Part shown: positions 55,615-64,000 of the stretch, piece by piece
Layout of the letters: every line of letters begins with the position of its first letter
How positions within the stretch are numbered: the first letter of the stretch is position 1
Origin: Aliiroseovarius salicola
GTDB taxonomy: Bacteria; Pseudomonadota; Alphaproteobacteria; Rhodobacterales; Rhodobacteraceae
Reading direction: 5' to 3'
NCBI RefSeq assembly: GCF_027891095.1
Contig: NZ_JAQIIO010000004.1
Location: forward strand, 1-64,000
DNA: 64,000 nt
The notes under the pieces: generated by a model
Told to the model about the DNA's origin: nothing
What the model saw: the letters and a program-made list of their open reading frames with translations, nothing else
Databases searched by the model: none
Program-made: the position numbers and the translations under genes

Positions 55615-57731
55615 GATTTTTCCTTTTTGGCATCAAAATACGCGGTAAGTGTCACGCCCGAGGTTGCGAGTTCTTCCAACAAAGGCGCAGGCGTGAACCA
55701 CATCTCACCATAGGCACCAAGCGACTGCCGATAGTGGTTCATGCGCTCCAGAATCTGGCTCAGTCCAATCTCGTCGGCATAGTGCATCGGGCCGCCGCGC
55801 CAGTTCGGAAAGCCATAGCCATTGACCCAGATCAGGTCGCAATCACCCGGGCGCGTTGCAATGCCCTCTTCAAGGATCAAGAAGCCCTCGTTGATCAGGG
55901 GGAACAGACAACGCTCAAAGATTTCCTGATCGTCGATTTCCCTGCGCTTCACGCCATGCAAGTCCGCCAAATGGGCACTGATTTGAACAATCTCAGGGTC
56001 TTCGACTCGTGTCCGCCCCTCGTAGACATAGCTTCCTCGCCCGGTTTTCTGACCCAGTCGGCCCAGTTCAAACAACCTGTCCTGTACAGCCTGGTATGTC
56101 GGGTCATGTGCGATTTCACTGCGCCGTTCCTGACGCACGCGGGCGCCCACATCGACCCCGGCCAGATCCGCCATCGCGTGAATGCCCATGGCCATGCCGA
56201 AGTTCTCAAGGACGTCATCCACCTGTTTCGGCGTCGCCCCCTCAAGAAGCAGACGAGACCCTTCGCGGAAGTATGGCTCGAGCATCCGGTTTCCAACAAA
56301 GCCGTAGCACACGCCAACCGTGACAGGGAGCTTTCGGATCTTCTTTGCGACCGTGATTGCCGTTGCGATGACATCCGGAGCGGTCTTGGCGCCGCGCACC
56401 ACCTCCAGCAAGCGCATGACATTGGCCGGGCTGAAGAAATGGAGACCAATCACATCCTCCGGACGGGATGTGACTGCGGCGATTTCATCAAGATCCAACG
56501 TCGATGTGTTTGAGGCCAGTATCGCGCCGGGTTTGGCGTGCTGGCCCAACGCTTCGAAAATCTGGCGTTTGACATTCATGCTTTCAAACGCCGCTTCAAT
56601 GATCAGGTCGGCCTCTGCGAGGTCGCCGTAGCTGAGCGTCCCGGTGGCGTTGGATACGATGGCCTCTGCCCGATCGGCACTGAGCCGCCCTTTTTGAGCC
56701 GCACGCTGAAAATGCTCCCGGACCTTTTCCAGCCCCTGTTCGAGCGCGCCTTGCGTGGTTTCAAGAAGCGTGAACGGATATCCCGCCTGCAGAAAGGCGA
56801 TGGCAATGCCGCGCCCCATTGTTCCGGCACCGATCACAGCGACCGATGAAATGCTACGTGGTTGGTCAGCACGGGTAACGCCGGGAACCTTGGTGCATTC
56901 ACGCTCTGCAAAGAACAGATGCCGCCCCGCGCGCGATTGAGGTGTGTCGAGCAGTTCAGCGAAACCTGCCTTCTCTTGTGCCAACCCCTCGGCCAGCGGC
57001 ATTTCGCACGCGGCCTCGATGGACACCAAACATCGTTCAGGGGCGACAAGGTTTTTGGACGTGTGCGCTATCTGGTCTCGGAAACCCGTCAGATATCCCT
57101 TCGGATCAGGGTGTGTGACGGTCATATCCGCGCAACTGCGTTTCGGATCGCCCTCATGGCTGACACGGGTGGCGAAACCCAAAACATGCGCGCGAAAATC
57201 CTGGTTGTTTTCAAGCAGCGCGTCGACCAGCCCACAAGACAGGGCATATTCGCCTTTCACGGGATCACCCGAGAGGATCATTTTCGTTGCCGCTTCCAGC
57301 CCGGCAATCCGGGGTAGTCGCTGGGTGCCGCCGGCACCAGGCAGCAGCCCCAGTTTGATCTCAGGTAGGCCCATCACGGCATCCGGCGTGGCGACACGGT
57401 AATCACAGGCAAGCGCGATCTCCAGCGCACCACCCATAGCGGGACCTGCTATCGCGGCGATAATGGGTTTTTTGCTGGTTTCAATCGTTACACACAGGTT
57501 TGGCAGGTCCGGCTTGTCCCAAACTGCCCCGGTACGGAACTCGACGATGTCAGCGCCGCCGCAAAAGAGCGGCAGAGCCGAGCATAGAACGATAGCTTTG
57601 ACCTGTTCATCGGCGTCCAACCCGTGGATGGCCGAGGAAAGCGCCTGCCGCATCTTCAGGCCAAGAGCGTTCACTGGCGGGGCATTCAGCTCAATGAAAG
57701 CGACACCCTCGGTGTGTTTAATGGAAATCAT
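55611..57731 (-). CDS. enoyl-CoA hydratase/3-hydroxyacyl-CoA dehydrogenase fusion (FadJ/FadB-like)
   Basis: A 706-aa bifunctional beta-oxidation enzyme. The N-terminal hydratase has both catalytic glutamates, Glu104 (GGALEIALA) and Glu124 (LPEIKLGLLPG), and the oxyanion loop. The dehydrogenase part has VAVIGAGTMGRGIA (about 300) and a C-terminal helical region. ATG 57731 follows GAGG; the extended frame overlaps the cupin gene. With the ligase it could hydrate and oxidise a short or medium acyl-CoA, including acryloyl-CoA. Confidence 0.92.
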   Translation of the reverse strand: MISIKHTEGVAFIELNAPPVNALGLKMRQALSSAIHGLDADEQVKAIVLCSALPLFCGGADIVEFRTGAVWDKPDLPNLCVTIETSKKPIIAAIAGPAMGGALEIALACDYRVATPDAVMGLPEIKLGLLPGAGGTQRLPRIAGLEAATKMILSGDPVKGEYALSCGLVDALLENNQDFRAHVLGFATRVSHEGDPKRSCADMTVTHPDPKGYLTGFRDQIAHTSKNLVAPERCLVSIEAACEMPLAEGLAQEKAGFAELLDTPQSRAGRHLFFAERECTKVPGVTRADQPRSISSVAVIGAGTMGRGIAIAFLQAGYPFTLLETTQGALEQGLEKVREHFQRAAQKGRLSADRAEAIVSNATGTLSYGDLAEADLIIEAAFESMNVKRQIFEALGQHAKPGAILASNTSTLDLDEIAAVTSRPEDVIGLHFFSPANVMRLLEVVRGAKTAPDVIATAITVAKKIRKLPVTVGVCYGFVGNRMLEPYFREGSRLLLEGATPKQVDDVLENFGMAMGIHAMADLAGVDVGARVRQERRSEIAHDPTYQAVQDRLFELGRLGQKTGRGSYVYEGRTRVEDPEIVQISAHLADLHGVKRREIDDQEIFERCLFPLINEGFLILEEGIATRPGDCDLIWVNGYGFPNWRGGPMHYADEIGLSQILERMNHYRQSLGAYGEMWFTPAPLLEELATSGVTLTAYFDAKKEKS

Positions 57732-57742
57732 GTTTGGAAACC

Positions 57743-58429
57743 TCAATTGGACTGCTTGGCAAGATCTTGTTCGATCTCTGCCCAATCGTCGAAGTGGATT
57801 ACATTGCAGGGTGAATTCACGTTCTCGAGCCAGACAAAGACGGAGATGAATGGCTGGTCATAGACCCGGGTGGCGTGGGGATCGCCCGCCGCGTTCCAGA
57901 TAAGTGATCCAGCCGGATAATCCTGCCAGTCACGGGTGCCAAACCGCCAACCAGATTTCTCGGACAGGTTCAGGTACAGCTCTGGCGCGTCGTGGTTGTG
58001 GTCGCGATACAGCGTCCTTGGGCCCAGCATGAAAATGCCAAGGTTGAAATCGGGATGGTGATGTCCACATGCGTCTGGCCCAATCAGCAGAGTATGTAGG
58101 TTACACTTTGTGTATCCCTCGCCCAATTCGGCACCAGGGGGATAGAATTGGGCGTTGTCTTCGCGCCAGATCAGATCATCCTTGGCCGCTTTCAGACAAC
58201 GTGCGATTTCTTGCAATTCGGGGGCGACAATCCCGGCGATGGCGTTCTTCAGAACCTCATCGTGCCGGGTTCCTTGGGGAGGTAAATCAATGAGCCGCTC
58301 GTCGGACAGGTCCATGGCTGCCAGCTTGTCCAACGTCAGATCAACGCCGCGCGTGGCAGCTCTATGTGCCTGCAGATAGGTGACAATGGAATGAATAAGC
58401 GCCTGAATACGACGTTGCTTGTCTGTCAT
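57743..58429 (-). CDS. DMSP-lyase-like cupin (DddQ/DddK/DddL superfamily)
   Basis: A 228-aa cupin. Residues Tyr141, His144, His146, Glu150, Tyr152, His185 and Trp200 reproduce, in order and spacing (with one insertion), the metal and catalytic set I recall for DddQ (Tyr120, His123, His125, Glu129, Tyr131, His163, Trp178). The Tyr initiates beta-elimination of dimethylsulfoniopropionate to acrylate and dimethyl sulfide in that enzyme. The gene overlaps the CoA-ligase stop by four bases and is 11 bases before the hydratase gene, so a link to acyl-CoA metabolism is likely. Some proteins of this superfamily are not DMSP lyases, so the substrate needs a direct test. Confidence 0.75.
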   Translation of the reverse strand: MTDKQRRIQALIHSIVTYLQAHRAATRGVDLTLDKLAAMDLSDERLIDLPPQGTRHDEVLKNAIAGIVAPELQEIARCLKAAKDDLIWREDNAQFYPPGAELGEGYTKCNLHTLLIGPDACGHHHPDFNLGIFMLGPRTLYRDHNHDAPELYLNLSEKSGWRFGTRDWQDYPAGSLIWNAAGDPHATRVYDQPFISVFVWLENVNSPCNVIHFDDWAEIEQDLAKQSN

Positions 58430-60051
58430 GATTTTAGGCCCGCGCGAGTTGAAATGTCTTGCCGCACGAGCTTCTTGTCGAGCTTGCCGACGCTGGTTTT
58501 AGGAAGGCTGGTGACAAAGAATATACCGTCGGGAACTGCCCATTTTGAGATCTCGCCTGCGTCGACGCGCGACTGGATTTCTTCAATGACTCTCAAGCGC
58601 ACAATATCCGGATCGGCATCCTTTGCGGCTTGAGCGACCAACACTGGCCGCTCGCCCCACTTCGCGTGCGGCAGCCCGATCGCGGCGACGTCCTCGATGC
58701 CACCACAAGACGATGCTATGTTTTCCAGTGCCAGTGAGGAAATCCACTCGCCGCCGGTCTTGATCACGTCCTTGAGGCGGTCAGTGATCTGCAACGACCC
58801 ATTCTCGCGGATATACCCAACATCCCCGGTATGCAGATACCCACCATCCCAAAGTTCATCTGAGGCTTGCGCGTTGTCCAGATAGCCTTGTGTCAACCAG
58901 GGAGCCCGAGCAACAACTTCGCCGGTTGTTTCGCCATCATGTGGGACCTCCTGCATATCCGGTGTCACAACGCGAAGGTCGACAAGCGGGCCGGGAAAGC
59001 CGGTTTGCGCCTGCACCTCTGGATCGTCGCTGGACAAATCGGCCACTGTCAAAAACGGACAGGTTTCGGACATCCCATATGCCGCATGCAAGGATATGCC
59101 TGCCGCCGCCGCCCGGTCCTGTAGAATGCGCGGCAAAGCGGCCCCGCCAATGATGACCTTCCATTGGCTTAGGTCAGTTTGCGGGCAGTTGGGATGGTCG
59201 AGCACCATTGACAGAACCGTGGGCACGCAATGGGAAAAGGTGACGTTTTCGTCTTCAATCAATCGCAAGATTGTTTCAGGGTCATATCGACCGGGATAGA
59301 CCTGACGCAGCCCCAGCATCGTTGCGGCATATGGAAATCCCCAGCCGTGGACGTGAAACAAGGGCGTCAGCGGCATGTAAACGTCGCCGCGATGAAATCC
59401 GGCGTTTCCGGGCCACGCTCCGAAGCCGGCGATCAGGCCCAACGTGTGAAGGACCAACTGCCGATGTGAATAGCTCACCCCTTTGGGATTGCCGGTTGTC
59501 CCAGTCGTATAAAACAGGGTTGCGGTTTGGTTTTCATCGAAGTCCGGGAAGTCAAAGCTGCCTGAGGCATCGCCTATCCACTCTTCATATCCTTCACCGT
59601 CGCCAATCGGCACAATGATGATGTCCCGATCAAAATCCGATTTGATGTCATCAATGAGCGGCATGAAATCGCGGTGCACGATAATCAGGTCCGGCTGCCC
59701 ATGGTTGATCGTATAGAGAACCTGGGCAGGAGATAGACGGACGTTGATCGTGAAAAGGGACGCGCCCATCATCGGGATCGCGAAAAAACACTCAAGATAA
59801 CGGTGCGTATCCCAATCCATGACACCGACGCGCATGCCCTCATGTATCCCGCTGGCCTTTAGAGAATTGGCAAGTTGGCGCACGCGTTTGCCCAAGTCCG
59901 CGTAACTCAGCCGCATTTCGGTGCCGCTGACGATCTCTTGGCTGGCTGACGCAAGCTGGGATCCGGCCAGCAAGTGTTTAATCAGCAATGGATAGCCATA
60001 TGCATTTGGCGAAGGTGAAAGTGGTGGCATGAAGGTGGAATCCCATAGCAT
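58426..60051 (-). CDS. acyl-CoA synthetase (AMP-forming, DmdB/fatty-acid-CoA-ligase type)
   Basis: A 541-aa ANL-superfamily ligase. The P-loop is YTTGTTGNPKGVSYSH, and the A8 motif is ITDRLKDVIKTGGEWIS, with the catalytic Lys near the C-terminus in SVGKLDKK. Relatives activate fatty acids, methylthiopropionate (DmdB) or acrylate-like acids. The start may be ATG 60051 or 60030 (MPPLSP). It leads the operon and is divergent from a LysR gene. Confidence 0.88.
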   Translation of the reverse strand: MLWDSTFMPPLSPSPNAYGYPLLIKHLLAGSQLASASQEIVSGTEMRLSYADLGKRVRQLANSLKASGIHEGMRVGVMDWDTHRYLECFFAIPMMGASLFTINVRLSPAQVLYTINHGQPDLIIVHRDFMPLIDDIKSDFDRDIIIVPIGDGEGYEEWIGDASGSFDFPDFDENQTATLFYTTGTTGNPKGVSYSHRQLVLHTLGLIAGFGAWPGNAGFHRGDVYMPLTPLFHVHGWGFPYAATMLGLRQVYPGRYDPETILRLIEDENVTFSHCVPTVLSMVLDHPNCPQTDLSQWKVIIGGAALPRILQDRAAAAGISLHAAYGMSETCPFLTVADLSSDDPEVQAQTGFPGPLVDLRVVTPDMQEVPHDGETTGEVVARAPWLTQGYLDNAQASDELWDGGYLHTGDVGYIRENGSLQITDRLKDVIKTGGEWISSLALENIASSCGGIEDVAAIGLPHAKWGERPVLVAQAAKDADPDIVRLRVIEEIQSRVDAGEISKWAVPDGIFFVTSLPKTSVGKLDKKLVRQDISTRAGLKS

Positions 60052-60092
60052 CTCTATCTGCTAATCTGACATTTCTCACCCAGTCGAAGAAT

Positions 60093-60111
60093 TGAAAGAA
60101 ATTTCCTTTCA
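60093..60111. promoter_or_regulatory. LysR-type palindrome
   Basis: TGAAAG-N7-CTTTCA is a perfect inverted repeat between the ligase and LysR genes, with the general T-N11-A layout of LysR-type sites. Confidence 0.5.
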
Positions 60112-60221
60112 TCAAGAAATTCTAACCGATCATATCGCACCGCGAATTGCGTTTTACCCCCTGACAGGCTATGAAAAAGAGTATCAAAACCCTGCTGCAT
60201 TCGCGCCCGTCGCCGGATAAC

Positions 60222-60241
60222 TCTGCTTGAGGGTAAGCAGA
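60222..60241. promoter_or_regulatory. second palindrome near LysR start
   Basis: TCTGCTT-N6-AAGCAGA, a perfect 7-bp inverted repeat 26 bp before the LysR ATG; possible autoregulatory site. Confidence 0.4.
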
Positions 60242-60267
60242 ATTGATTTCATCGAGGAGATGCAGCA

Positions 60268-61191
60268 ATGACCACTCACATGCCCACGCTGGTTTCACTG
60301 CGCGCTTTTGAGGCAGTGGCGCGTCACAAGAGTTTCCGAAAGGCTGCAGAAGAGATTTGTGTGACGCACGCGGCAGTCAGCCACCAAGTCAAAGCATTGG
60401 AAACATCAATCGGCGTTAAGCTGCTGGAACGCACAAGCCGTTCGGTCGAACTGACACCGGCTGGCGAGCAGTATTACCCGCCAGTACGCGAACACATTCA
60501 GGGAATCATCAAAGCCACACGGCGCATCCAGACACCTGAGGAACCGGACGTGTTGCTCGTTCAGTCCTACGCAAGTTTCAACACAATGTGGCTCCAACCC
60601 AGATTGGCTGAATTTCTTCAGGATAATCCGGACACACGCGTGCGCATAGTCTCTACCTTTGAAGACGGTGATTATGACATGCACCGGTTCGATGTGGGCG
60701 TGTTCAATGCACCACCATTTGACAAACGGTTTAACTATAGCCCCTTGTTCGAAACCGATATCTACCCGGTATGTGCTCCAGAGGCCTTGAAAACCGCAAG
60801 CGGTGGAGTGCCGCTGGAAGAGCTAAGAAATTTCCTGCTGTTGAGTGTCCCAAGCACATGGAATGAGCCGGATGACTGGGACTGTTGGTTGGATGCGGCA
60901 GGCTTAGATCGCGAAACGATGAAATTTGGCTCTGTTTTCGACAATTACCCGCTTGTCCGTGAGGCTGTTCTAAATAATCACGGTATCAGCGTCGCAAGGG
61001 CACCGTTTTGCGCGCGTGATCTTGAGAGGGGGCGTCTGGTTAGACCCTTCGACATTTCAGTACCCGAGCCAGGCCGCTGGTATCTGGCGACGCAAAAAGA
61101 GCGTGCACCCAACCCCAAGCTCGATACATTTATCGACTGGCTGTTCGAACAGATCGAGGCCGACCCAACCATGCGGTTCTTCCGGGCCTGA
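60268..61191 (+). CDS. LysR-family regulator (GcvA-like)
   Basis: A 307-aa LysR protein with an N-terminal helix-turn-helix (FRKAAEEICVTHAAVSHQVK) and a sensor domain of the GcvA type (LLVQSYASFNTMWLQPRL). ATG 60268 has a GAGGAG site. It is divergent from the ligase-cupin operon, which it probably controls, and convergent with the second importer. Confidence 0.9.
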   Translation: MTTHMPTLVSLRAFEAVARHKSFRKAAEEICVTHAAVSHQVKALETSIGVKLLERTSRSVELTPAGEQYYPPVREHIQGIIKATRRIQTPEEPDVLLVQSYASFNTMWLQPRLAEFLQDNPDTRVRIVSTFEDGDYDMHRFDVGVFNAPPFDKRFNYSPLFETDIYPVCAPEALKTASGGVPLEELRNFLLLSVPSTWNEPDDWDCWLDAAGLDRETMKFGSVFDNYPLVREAVLNNHGISVARAPFCARDLERGRLVRPFDISVPEPGRWYLATQKERAPNPKLDTFIDWLFEQIEADPTMRFFRA

Positions 61192-61224
61192 TCTGTTGAA
61201 TTCCAGCTCTGCCGTCAGCGCGCG

Positions 61225-62283
61225 TCAGGATTGACGCGCACCGGCCTCGGATGCGACGCGAGGGACAAGAGCGCGAACCAGTTCGGTCATATCCAGTGTG
61301 CCGACCGTCTGCTCCCCATCTTTGACGATATAGGCGTGTGACGTATCCCCGCCGGACCGCGCGATCATGCTTTCGAGCGTGTCGTTCACGTCCACTTCGC
61401 CATGGGCATCTTTTGGCACTTTGCCGCCTACAAGTGGGGTCATAATCGAGCGCACCCGCAGAACCCGTGCGCGGTTGATGTCGCTCACGAAGTCTTCGAT
61501 GTAGGGATCGTTAGGGTTCAACAGAATATGCTGCGGCTCGCCCTGTTGTACAACAAAACCATCCTTCAAGATCACAAGGTGATCGGCCAGCTTCAGCGCC
61601 TCATCAAGGTCATGCGTGATGAAGATGATGGTCTTGTGCAGCTCTTTTTGCAGCTCGAGCAGCAGGTCCTGCATGTCGGTCCGGATCAGCGGGTCAAGTG
61701 CCGAGAAAGCCTCGTCCATCAGCATGATCGGTGTGTTTGCACTCAGTGCCCGAGCAATGCCCACACGCTGTTGCATCCCACCAGACAGCTGCGCCGGATA
61801 ATGGTTCTCGAACCCGCTCAGACCCACGCGATCCAGCCATTTCGCGGCTTCCTTATCGCAATCCGCCTCAGGCTCGCCACGCACCGACAAGGGCATGCCT
61901 GCATTCTTCAGCACGGTCTTGTGCGGCAATAACGCGAACTTCTGGAAAACCATCGACATCTTTTCTTGACGGGCATGACGCAGCCCGTCCTCGGACAGTT
62001 GCATCACATCTTCGCCCTGCACGATGATCTCGCCCGCAGTGGGTTCGATCAACCGGTTCAGGTGGCGGATCAGCGTGGATTTACCCGAGCCTGACAGGCC
62101 CATGACAACCGTGATTTCGCCCGCCTGCATATCGACGTTGATGTTGTTGAGACCCAACACGTGCCCGTGCTGTGCCAACAACTCTTCCTTGCCCATGCCT
62201 CCTTTGACATGCTGCAACACGTCCTTGTCGCGGGCGCCAAAGATTTTATAGAGCCCGGACAGGCTGACCATTGGTTGTGTCAT
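61225..62283 (-). CDS. betaine-type ABC transporter ATP-binding protein (second system)
   Basis: A 352-aa ProV-like ATPase: [33 protein letters not shown], then a CBS-type C-terminal region (VRSIMTPLVGGKVP to TLDMTELVRAL). A perfect GCGCGTCA/TGACGCGC hairpin overlaps its stop codon (61220-61239). Gene order in this operon is SBP, permease, ATPase. Confidence 0.92.
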   Translation of the reverse strand: MTQPMVSLSGLYKIFGARDKDVLQHVKGGMGKEELLAQHGHVLGLNNINVDMQAGEITVVMGLSGSGKSTLIRHLNRLIEPTAGEIIVQGEDVMQLSEDGLRHARQEKMSMVFQKFALLPHKTVLKNAGMPLSVRGEPEADCDKEAAKWLDRVGLSGFENHYPAQLSGGMQQRVGIARALSANTPIMLMDEAFSALDPLIRTDMQDLLLELQKELHKTIIFITHDLDEALKLADHLVILKDGFVVQQGEPQHILLNPNDPYIEDFVSDINRARVLRVRSIMTPLVGGKVPKDAHGEVDVNDTLESMIARSGGDTSHAYIVKDGEQTVGTLDMTELVRALVPRVASEAGARQS

Positions 62284-62295
62284 CGAACGGGCTCC

Positions 62296-63324
62296 TTAGT
62301 GTTTGACTTGGGTCTTATCGACCCGTGTGAGAGCTGCCTTGGACACGCGGTCAAGGATCACGGCCAGCAAAACAATGCCGATGCCAGCGACGATGCCCAC
62401 ACCCAGTTCAAGGTTTCGGATACCGCGCAACACGTTCACGCCAAGGCCAGGGGCCGAAACAAGAGAGGCGATCACGACCATGGCAAGGCTCATCATGATG
62501 GTCTGGTTGATCCCGGCCATGATGTTCGGCAGCGCCAGCGGCAATTGTACTCGCATCAGTTTCTGGCGGTCCTTCATGCCAAAGGCATTGGCCGCCTCGA
62601 TCACGTCCTGATCTACAAGGCGGATGCCAAGGTCGGTCAAACGGATCACCGGCACAATCGCGTAAAGGATGATCGCAATCCCGTACAGTTTGGATTCCGT
62701 GACCGAGAATAAGAAAATCAGAGGGATCAGGTACACGAAGGTCGGCAGCGTCTGCAGCAGGTCCAGCAATGGAACGACGCTTTTTTGCAATCGGTCGGAT
62801 TTTGACATTGCAATTCCAATGGGCACACCGAACAGCACCGAAATCGTCGTACATACAAAGATGATCGACAGGGTTTGCATCGCCACATCGTAGTGGTCTA
62901 CGACAGCCAGCAGCATAATCGAGACGGCGACAAAGATCGTCACAGGGCGCGAACGCGAGGCGTACCAGGAAATCGCCACCAGAAGCGGGACCATGATGAA
63001 CCACGGCATCGCTTCAAACAGCCATAGTGCGCCATCCAACATCCAGCTCAGCGGCTGTGTGATCGGGTCCAGAACAGTTTTCAGAGCCGGTTTGGCTGCC
63101 AGAAACCCTTCTTCGATCCCGTTGGTTACATCGCGCGACTGCCAAACCCGGTTGCAGCTTTCATGCAGATTATCAAACGAGGGAATCGGAACTAACGGCC
63201 CAGAGGCCTCCTCTCCCCCTGCTCGCGCCGCAAGGTCCGCCAGCGAAAGAGGCGCTTCATCGCCGGAATCGCCGCACCAGTCGCTCAAACCTAAGGTGCT
63301 GAATAGCTTGTCATAGAAGGCCAT
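62296..63324 (-). CDS. betaine-type ABC transporter permease (second system)
   Basis: A 342-aa single-domain ProW-like permease, with a long N-terminal hydrophilic part, about seven membrane helices and the EAA loop VIEAANAFGMKDRQKLMRVQLP. It differs from the double permease at 4107-6110. Twelve bases separate it from the ATPase gene. Confidence 0.92.
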   Translation of the reverse strand: MAFYDKLFSTLGLSDWCGDSGDEAPLSLADLAARAGGEEASGPLVPIPSFDNLHESCNRVWQSRDVTNGIEEGFLAAKPALKTVLDPITQPLSWMLDGALWLFEAMPWFIMVPLLVAISWYASRSRPVTIFVAVSIMLLAVVDHYDVAMQTLSIIFVCTTISVLFGVPIGIAMSKSDRLQKSVVPLLDLLQTLPTFVYLIPLIFLFSVTESKLYGIAIILYAIVPVIRLTDLGIRLVDQDVIEAANAFGMKDRQKLMRVQLPLALPNIMAGINQTIMMSLAMVVIASLVSAPGLGVNVLRGIRNLELGVGIVAGIGIVLLAVILDRVSKAALTRVDKTQVKH

Positions 63325-63355
63325 TTATCCCACTTTCCGTCTACTTCAGTGCGTT

Positions 63356-63379
63356 AGGGGCATCGCTGAGGATGCCCCT
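63356..63379 (-). other. intercistronic stem-loop 3' of SBP gene
   Basis: A perfect 9-bp stem AGGGGCATC/GATGCCCCT with a GCTGAG loop, 11 bases after the binding-protein stop and before the permease gene. It parallels the stem-loops at 7229-7260 and 51539-51562. Confidence 0.65.
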
Positions 63380-63390
63380 GTCCGTGCAAT

Positions 63391-64000
63391 TTACTGCAGC
63401 AGTGCAGAAAGATTGTCGCGCGCCGCATCGTTAAGCCATGCCCCCCAGACATCCTTGTTGGTCGTCAGGAAATGCACCGCGCCTTCATCGTAAGAGGCAT
63501 TGTTGTCTTCAACCCATGCCAGCGTTTCGCCCATCTGTGCGTTGGTGAAGGACAGATTTGTCATCAGGTCAGACACTGCTGCGTTTTCAGCCATGAATTC
63601 CTTGGAAAGGACTGTCACCACCTCGCTACGGGGGAAGGCGCTCATTGCTGGTGTCTCGCATTCCGCCGTGATGTTGCAGGCATGCTTTTCAGGGTCATGG
63701 GGGCCCATCTCGACCAGAGTCATCGGGTATTTGCCCAGTACTGATGTCGGCGCCCAATAAAAACCGAGCCATGGCTCCTTGTTGCCGTAAGCGGCGGCGA
63801 TTGAAGCTGCAAGGGTTTCGCCGGATCCATGCACAAAGTTATCAATGCCTGCATCAATCAACCCACCTGCCTTCAGCAGGTTGGTGCTGACATTCAGACA
63901 AGTCCATCCCTCGGGGCAGTTGTGAAAGCGATTTCCGACGAGTTCGGGGTTGGCTGCGATGCCTTCAATTGTTGCCAGTTCCGGATGCTCTTCCACAAGG
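63391..64000 (-). CDS. betaine-type ABC substrate-binding protein, C-terminal part
   Basis: The last 203 codons of an OpuAC/ProX-family periplasmic protein; the N-terminus and signal peptide lie beyond the window. Aromatic residues in NKEPWLGFYWAPTS suit a ligand cage, and paired cysteines (CNITAEC, CPEGWTC) may form disulfides. It is the first gene of the second betaine-type importer. Confidence 0.85.
   Translation of the reverse strand, partial: LVEEHPELATIEGIAANPELVGNRFHNCPEGWTCLNVSTNLLKAGGLIDAGIDNFVHGSGETLAASIAAAYGNKEPWLGFYWAPTSVLGKYPMTLVEMGPHDPEKHACNITAECETPAMSAFPRSEVVTVLSKEFMAENAAVSDLMTNLSFTNAQMGETLAWVEDNNASYDEGAVHFLTTNKDVWGAWLNDAARDNLSALLQ

Overview
The window is a chromosomal segment of a marine alphaproteobacterium of the Rhodobacterales (Roseobacter group). 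The gene content points there: many FAD/GcvT-type methylamine dehydrogenases, several glycine-betaine-type ABC importers, creatinase, a DMSP-lyase-like cupin, and core genes (pcm-tolC-PopZ-like, cobQ, efp, valS, metF/metR, suhB) with moderately high GC. No ribosomal RNA and no CRISPR array were seen.

Layout. (1) 0-15.4 kb is a catabolic region for a quaternary or N-methylated compound. A tightly coupled minus-strand operon runs SBP, ATPase, double permease, choline-kinase-like phosphotransferase, FAD/GcvT dehydrogenase, N-formylglutamate-amidohydrolase-like protein. A DeoR regulator and an inositol-phosphatase-like enzyme are divergent from it. A second dehydrogenase-kinase pair follows, with divergent AraC and DeoR regulators. 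Both divergent promoters carry helically phased CAACA/TGTTG half-site arrays. (2) 15.9-19.4 kb is a 3.4-kb integrative element in tRNA-Cys, bounded by a 47-bp direct repeat. It holds an integrase, a metallophosphoesterase, a 49-aa ORF and an acyltransferase. (3) 19.6-43 kb is mostly housekeeping: pcm, tolC, a PopZ-like protein, cobQ, efp, a pseudouridine synthase, an MsbA-like exporter operon, hisC, valS, an ornithine-decarboxylase-like gene, metF/metR, suhB, an Flp-like pilin, a rhomboid protease and tRNA-Leu. (4) 43-47.4 kb is a three-gene MacB-like ABC efflux operon. (5) 47.6-54.2 kb is creatinase followed by a PotABCD-like importer, probably for creatine. (6) 54.4-60 kb is a four-gene minus-strand operon: acyl-CoA ligase, DMSP-lyase-like cupin, hydratase/dehydrogenase fusion and thiolase, with a divergent LysR gene. 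(7) 61.2-64 kb is a second betaine-type importer; its SBP gene runs off the window edge.

How the genes fit together. The window is rich in uptake and breakdown of methylated osmolytes. Three importers feed enzymes that strip methyl groups onto folate (two GcvT-fused dehydrogenases), split creatine to sarcosine and urea, or may cleave a sulfonium or related compound and process the acyl-CoA product. Each importer has a stable stem-loop directly 3' of its binding-protein gene, consistent with raised expression of the binding protein. The parts that look least described are the twin kinase/dehydrogenase modules with their phased operators, the cupin/CoA-ligase operon, and the minimal tRNA-Cys element.
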